Shown here in pieces: positions 62,072 to 64,000 of a stretch of DNA of 64,000 nt. Position 1 is the first letter of the stretch. Each line of letters begins with the position of its first letter. Where the stretch lies: assembly GCF_001294335.1 (NCBI RefSeq), contig NZ_LGKG01000151.1:1-64000 (forward strand). The letters are read 5' to 3'. This DNA is from Streptomyces chattanoogensis (GTDB lineage: Bacteria > Actinomycetota > Actinomycetes > Streptomycetales > Streptomycetaceae). Made by a program: the position numbers and the translations under genes. Below the pieces are notes generated by a model. That model ran no database searches. It saw only the letters and a list, made by a program, of their open reading frames with translations, and was not told the origin of the DNA.

Positions 62072-62715
62072 GCCTCAACGACGAACTCGCCGCTTTCTAC
62101 CGGTCCCGGTCCCACGAGATCCCGGCCGCCGCACACGAGGTCATGAAGCGCGCCGACCGCGACTTTGCCGCCTCCGGCCAGGCCGGCCGGGCGCTGAACG
62201 TCGGCGGCACGGCCCCCCGCTTCAGTCTCCCCGCCGCGGACGGCACGACGGTGACCCTGGATGCCCTGCTGGCCGACGGCCCCGTCGTCCTCACCTTCTA
62301 CCGCGGCGCCTGGTGCCCCTTCTTCAACCTCGCCCTCCGCGCCCTCCAGCAGCGGCTCGGCGAGATCACCGCCCGCGGCGCCCGGCTGGTGGCCGTATCA
62401 CCGCAGATCCCCGACGAGTCCCTCTCCCTCACCGAGAAGCATGAGCTCGGCTTCCCCGTCCTCAGCGACCTCGGCTGCGACACCGCCAAGCAGTACGGCC
62501 TCAGCTTCGACCTGCCCGAGGAGCTGGCGGCCGTCTACGAGTCGCTCGGGTTCGACCTCCAGCGCGTGAACGGCGGCCATCCGCACACGCTCCCCATACC
62601 CGCCACCTACGTCATCGACCGCGATGCCACCGTCCGCTGGGCCTTCGTCGACACCGACTACAAGACCCGCGCCGAACCCTCCGATCTCCTGGCAGCCCTC
62701 GACGATCTGACCTGA
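62068..62715 (+). CDS. peroxiredoxin-like AhpC/TSA protein
   Basis: A 215-residue thioredoxin-fold peroxidase. The N-terminal helical region is followed by GGTAPRFSLPAADGTTVTLD and the active site FYRGAWCPFFNLALRAL, with peroxidatic Cys83. Members usually read WCPYC here; this protein has Phe in place of the second cysteine, so it must use another resolving thiol. A third cysteine is in LGCDTAKQYG, and IPATYVIDRD is the cis-Pro strand. Co-transcribed with the TetR repressor. Role: peroxide or organic hydroperoxide removal, inferred. Confidence 0.88.
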   Translation: MSLNDELAAFYRSRSHEIPAAAHEVMKRADRDFAASGQAGRALNVGGTAPRFSLPAADGTTVTLDALLADGPVVLTFYRGAWCPFFNLALRALQQRLGEITARGARLVAVSPQIPDESLSLTEKHELGFPVLSDLGCDTAKQYGLSFDLPEELAAVYESLGFDLQRVNGGHPHTLPIPATYVIDRDATVRWAFVDTDYKTRAEPSDLLAALDDLT

Positions 62716-62804
62716 CCGGAGCCGATTGCGCCCCGACGATAGGCCGGAGATCAGCAGAGCGCTATGGTCGGATTCCAGGAACGTAACGGGGAAGGCAGCC
62801 GCCG

Positions 62805-63056
62805 ATGGCGCAGGATGAGGCCGTGATCGGCTGTACGGGAGTGTTGTTGATCGGCACTCGCGGGGTTGCCGGCCCCGGTGAGGTTCTGGTGTCGGTCAGG
62901 GGTGGGTCCGAGGCCTTTGTCGCCTGGTCGGCCGAGCCCCTTCCGGTGGGCGCGACGGTGCTCGTGATCGAGTCCCGTGGCGCGCGCCAGGTCGACGTCA
63001 TTGAGTGGGCTGATCCGTTGGAGGCGTTGACCGGCGATCCCGGCGACGCCGGTTGA
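62805..63056 (+). CDS. small NfeD-like beta-barrel protein
   Basis: An 83-residue protein with an OB-like pattern (GCTGVLLIGTRGVAGPGEVLV, PVGATVLVIESRGARQVDVIEW) found as the soluble part of NfeD. NfeD proteins accompany flotillins in lipid-raft-like membrane complexes. The stop is 11 bases before the flotillin start, so they are one operon. Confidence 0.78.
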   Translation: MAQDEAVIGCTGVLLIGTRGVAGPGEVLVSVRGGSEAFVAWSAEPLPVGATVLVIESRGARQVDVIEWADPLEALTGDPGDAG

Positions 63057-63067
63057 GGAGACGAAGG

Positions 63068-64000
63068 ATGTTCGGTTACCGCGTTCCGGCCCCCGATCAA
63101 GCCATGCTGATCTCGGGAGGCAAGCGTGGTCAGGGGGGCGCGCCCTTCCGGGTGGTGACCGGCCACGGCAAGTTCGTGCTGCCGGTTTTCCGTAAGGTCC
63201 GCTTCCTGACGCTGGCGATGTGCGAGGCCGAGGTCGCCGAGAAGTGCGTCACCCGGCAGGGCATCGCCCTCACGGTGCGTGCCGTGATCGCGTTCAAGGT
63301 CGGCAATGACACCGAGAGCGTGGTCAACGCCGGCCAGCGCTTCCTGTCCGACCAGGACCAGATGGCGGTGCTGACCGGCCGGATCTTCGCCGGTCATCTG
63401 CGGTCCATCATCGGTTCGATGACGGTCGAGGAGATCGTCACGGAGCGGCAGAAGCTGGCCACCGAGGTGCTGGAGACGTCCAAGACGGAGATGGCGAAGA
63501 TCGGCCTGATCGTCGACTCGCTGCAGATCCAGTCGATCGACGACGGTGACACCGGCTACATCGCTGCGATGTCGGCCCCGCACAAGGCCGCCATCCAGCA
63601 GAAGGCGCAGATCTCCCAGGCCAAGGCCACCCAGGCGTCGGTCGAGGCACAGCAGGAGGCCGCGCGTAATCAGGCCGAGTACCAGCGGCGGACGGCCATC
63701 GTCCAGGCCGAGTACAACGCCGAGGTCGAACGCGCCCAGGCCCAGGCCGCGCAGGCCGGTCCGCTGGCGCAGGCGCATGCGCAGCAGGAGGTGCTGGCCG
63801 CCCAGACCGAGCTCGCCGAGCGCGCCGCCAAGCTGCGTCAGCAGCAACTGGTCGCCGAGGTCGTCAAGCCCGCCGAGGCGGAGGCCGAGCGCATCCGGCT
63901 GCTGGCCCTGGCCGAGGCCGAGCGGATGAAGATCCAGGCCGAGGCGGCGGCCTCGTACGACCGCGTCGCGCTGGACCGGATGGTGATCGACCAGCTCCCG
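63068..64000 (+). CDS. flotillin/SPFH-domain protein (truncated by window end)
   Basis: The first 311 residues of a flotillin-type protein from the ATG at 63068 (GGAGGAGACGAAGG ahead). The SPFH domain (about 1-160) has KFVLPVFRKVRFL, RAVIAFKVGNDTE and FAGHLRSIIGSMTVEEIVTER. It is followed by a long Ala/Glu/Gln coiled coil. There is no N-terminal membrane helix, so it would associate through the hairpin-like start. It organises membrane microdomains with its NfeD-like partner. The 3' end lies outside the window. Confidence 0.9.
   Translation, partial: MFGYRVPAPDQAMLISGGKRGQGGAPFRVVTGHGKFVLPVFRKVRFLTLAMCEAEVAEKCVTRQGIALTVRAVIAFKVGNDTESVVNAGQRFLSDQDQMAVLTGRIFAGHLRSIIGSMTVEEIVTERQKLATEVLETSKTEMAKIGLIVDSLQIQSIDDGDTGYIAAMSAPHKAAIQQKAQISQAKATQASVEAQQEAARNQAEYQRRTAIVQAEYNAEVERAQAQAAQAGPLAQAHAQQEVLAAQTELAERAAKLRQQQLVAEVVKPAEAEAERIRLLALAEAERMKIQAEAAASYDRVALDRMVIDQLP

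Noticed and set aside
62762..63847. 361-codon minus-strand frame over the flotillin gene
   Set aside because: Leu/Gly-rich mirror of the coiled-coil region; flotillin and the NfeD-like protein on the plus strand are well supported.

Overview
This is high-GC actinobacterial chromosome, almost certainly Streptomyces. Three things point there: the very high G+C, GTG starts with AGGAGG-type ribosome sites, and a gene set of ask-asd, recR-ybaB-dnaX with SRP RNA, a two-domain geosmin synthase, DUF397/XRE pairs, many ECF/PucR/SpoIIE-type regulators and Crp/Fnr proteins. The first 11 kb is core genome. The rest mixes core and accessory genes.

Layout. 1-3.8 kb: SURF1, a Gly/Ser-rich membrane partner protein and its SigE-type ECF sigma factor. 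3.8-6.3 kb: asd and aspartokinase. 6.5-11.5 kb: DUF5063 protein, recR, ybaB, dnaX, SRP RNA and tRNA-Ser(GGA). 11.5-15 kb: ferredoxin-P450 pair, an ABC-2 permease without its ATPase, and a scarred stretch holding fragments of an ABC ATPase, a HicB-like gene, arsM and arsC. 15-20.8 kb: secreted, membrane and ABC-exporter genes, plus a 51-residue gene. 20.8-28.7 kb: amino-acid permease, PAS-GAF-SpoIIE-HATPase signalling protein, PucR regulator, a membrane protein and a HEAT-repeat protein. 28.7-41 kb: catabolic and secondary metabolism (phenylalanine hydroxylase, FAD oxidase, Mo-oxidoreductase, geosmin synthase behind a pair of ATP-grasp ligases, Tat amidohydrolase, MFS pump with GntR). 41.4-44.2 kb: Lrp-ddaH-rocD arginine/ornithine module. 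44.3-46.8 kb: a WhiJ/AbaA-like regulatory locus with two frameshifted genes.

47.8-55.8 kb is the most unusual part. Four genes, each overlapping the next by an ATGA, read leftward: a class III nucleotide-cyclase homologue with metal Asp, Asn and Arg residues in place, a STAND-like P-loop protein, a protein that may carry an SPFH-like domain, and a small membrane protein resembling DUF5706/PycTM (Pycsar) effectors. A Crp/Fnr protein with an apparently intact cyclic-nucleotide pocket lies just upstream, and a NERD nuclease-helicase lies just downstream. The cyclase tail and the P-loop protein's N-terminus share an IN-x-G-x3-GGQH-x2-N motif, as expected for paired adhesive or amyloid-type signalling tails. 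I read this as an expanded cyclic-pyrimidine (Pycsar-like) defence operon.

55.8-62.7 kb holds small regulator/target modules: TetR with twin operators and a DUF1348 protein, MocR/PdxR with an XRE regulator, a DHA2 transporter, and TetR with a peroxiredoxin. The window ends inside a flotillin gene behind an NfeD-like small gene.

All functions are inferred from reading the translated sequence. No database search or folding was run. Start codons were chosen from Shine-Dalgarno-like sequences, gene overlaps and typical family lengths.
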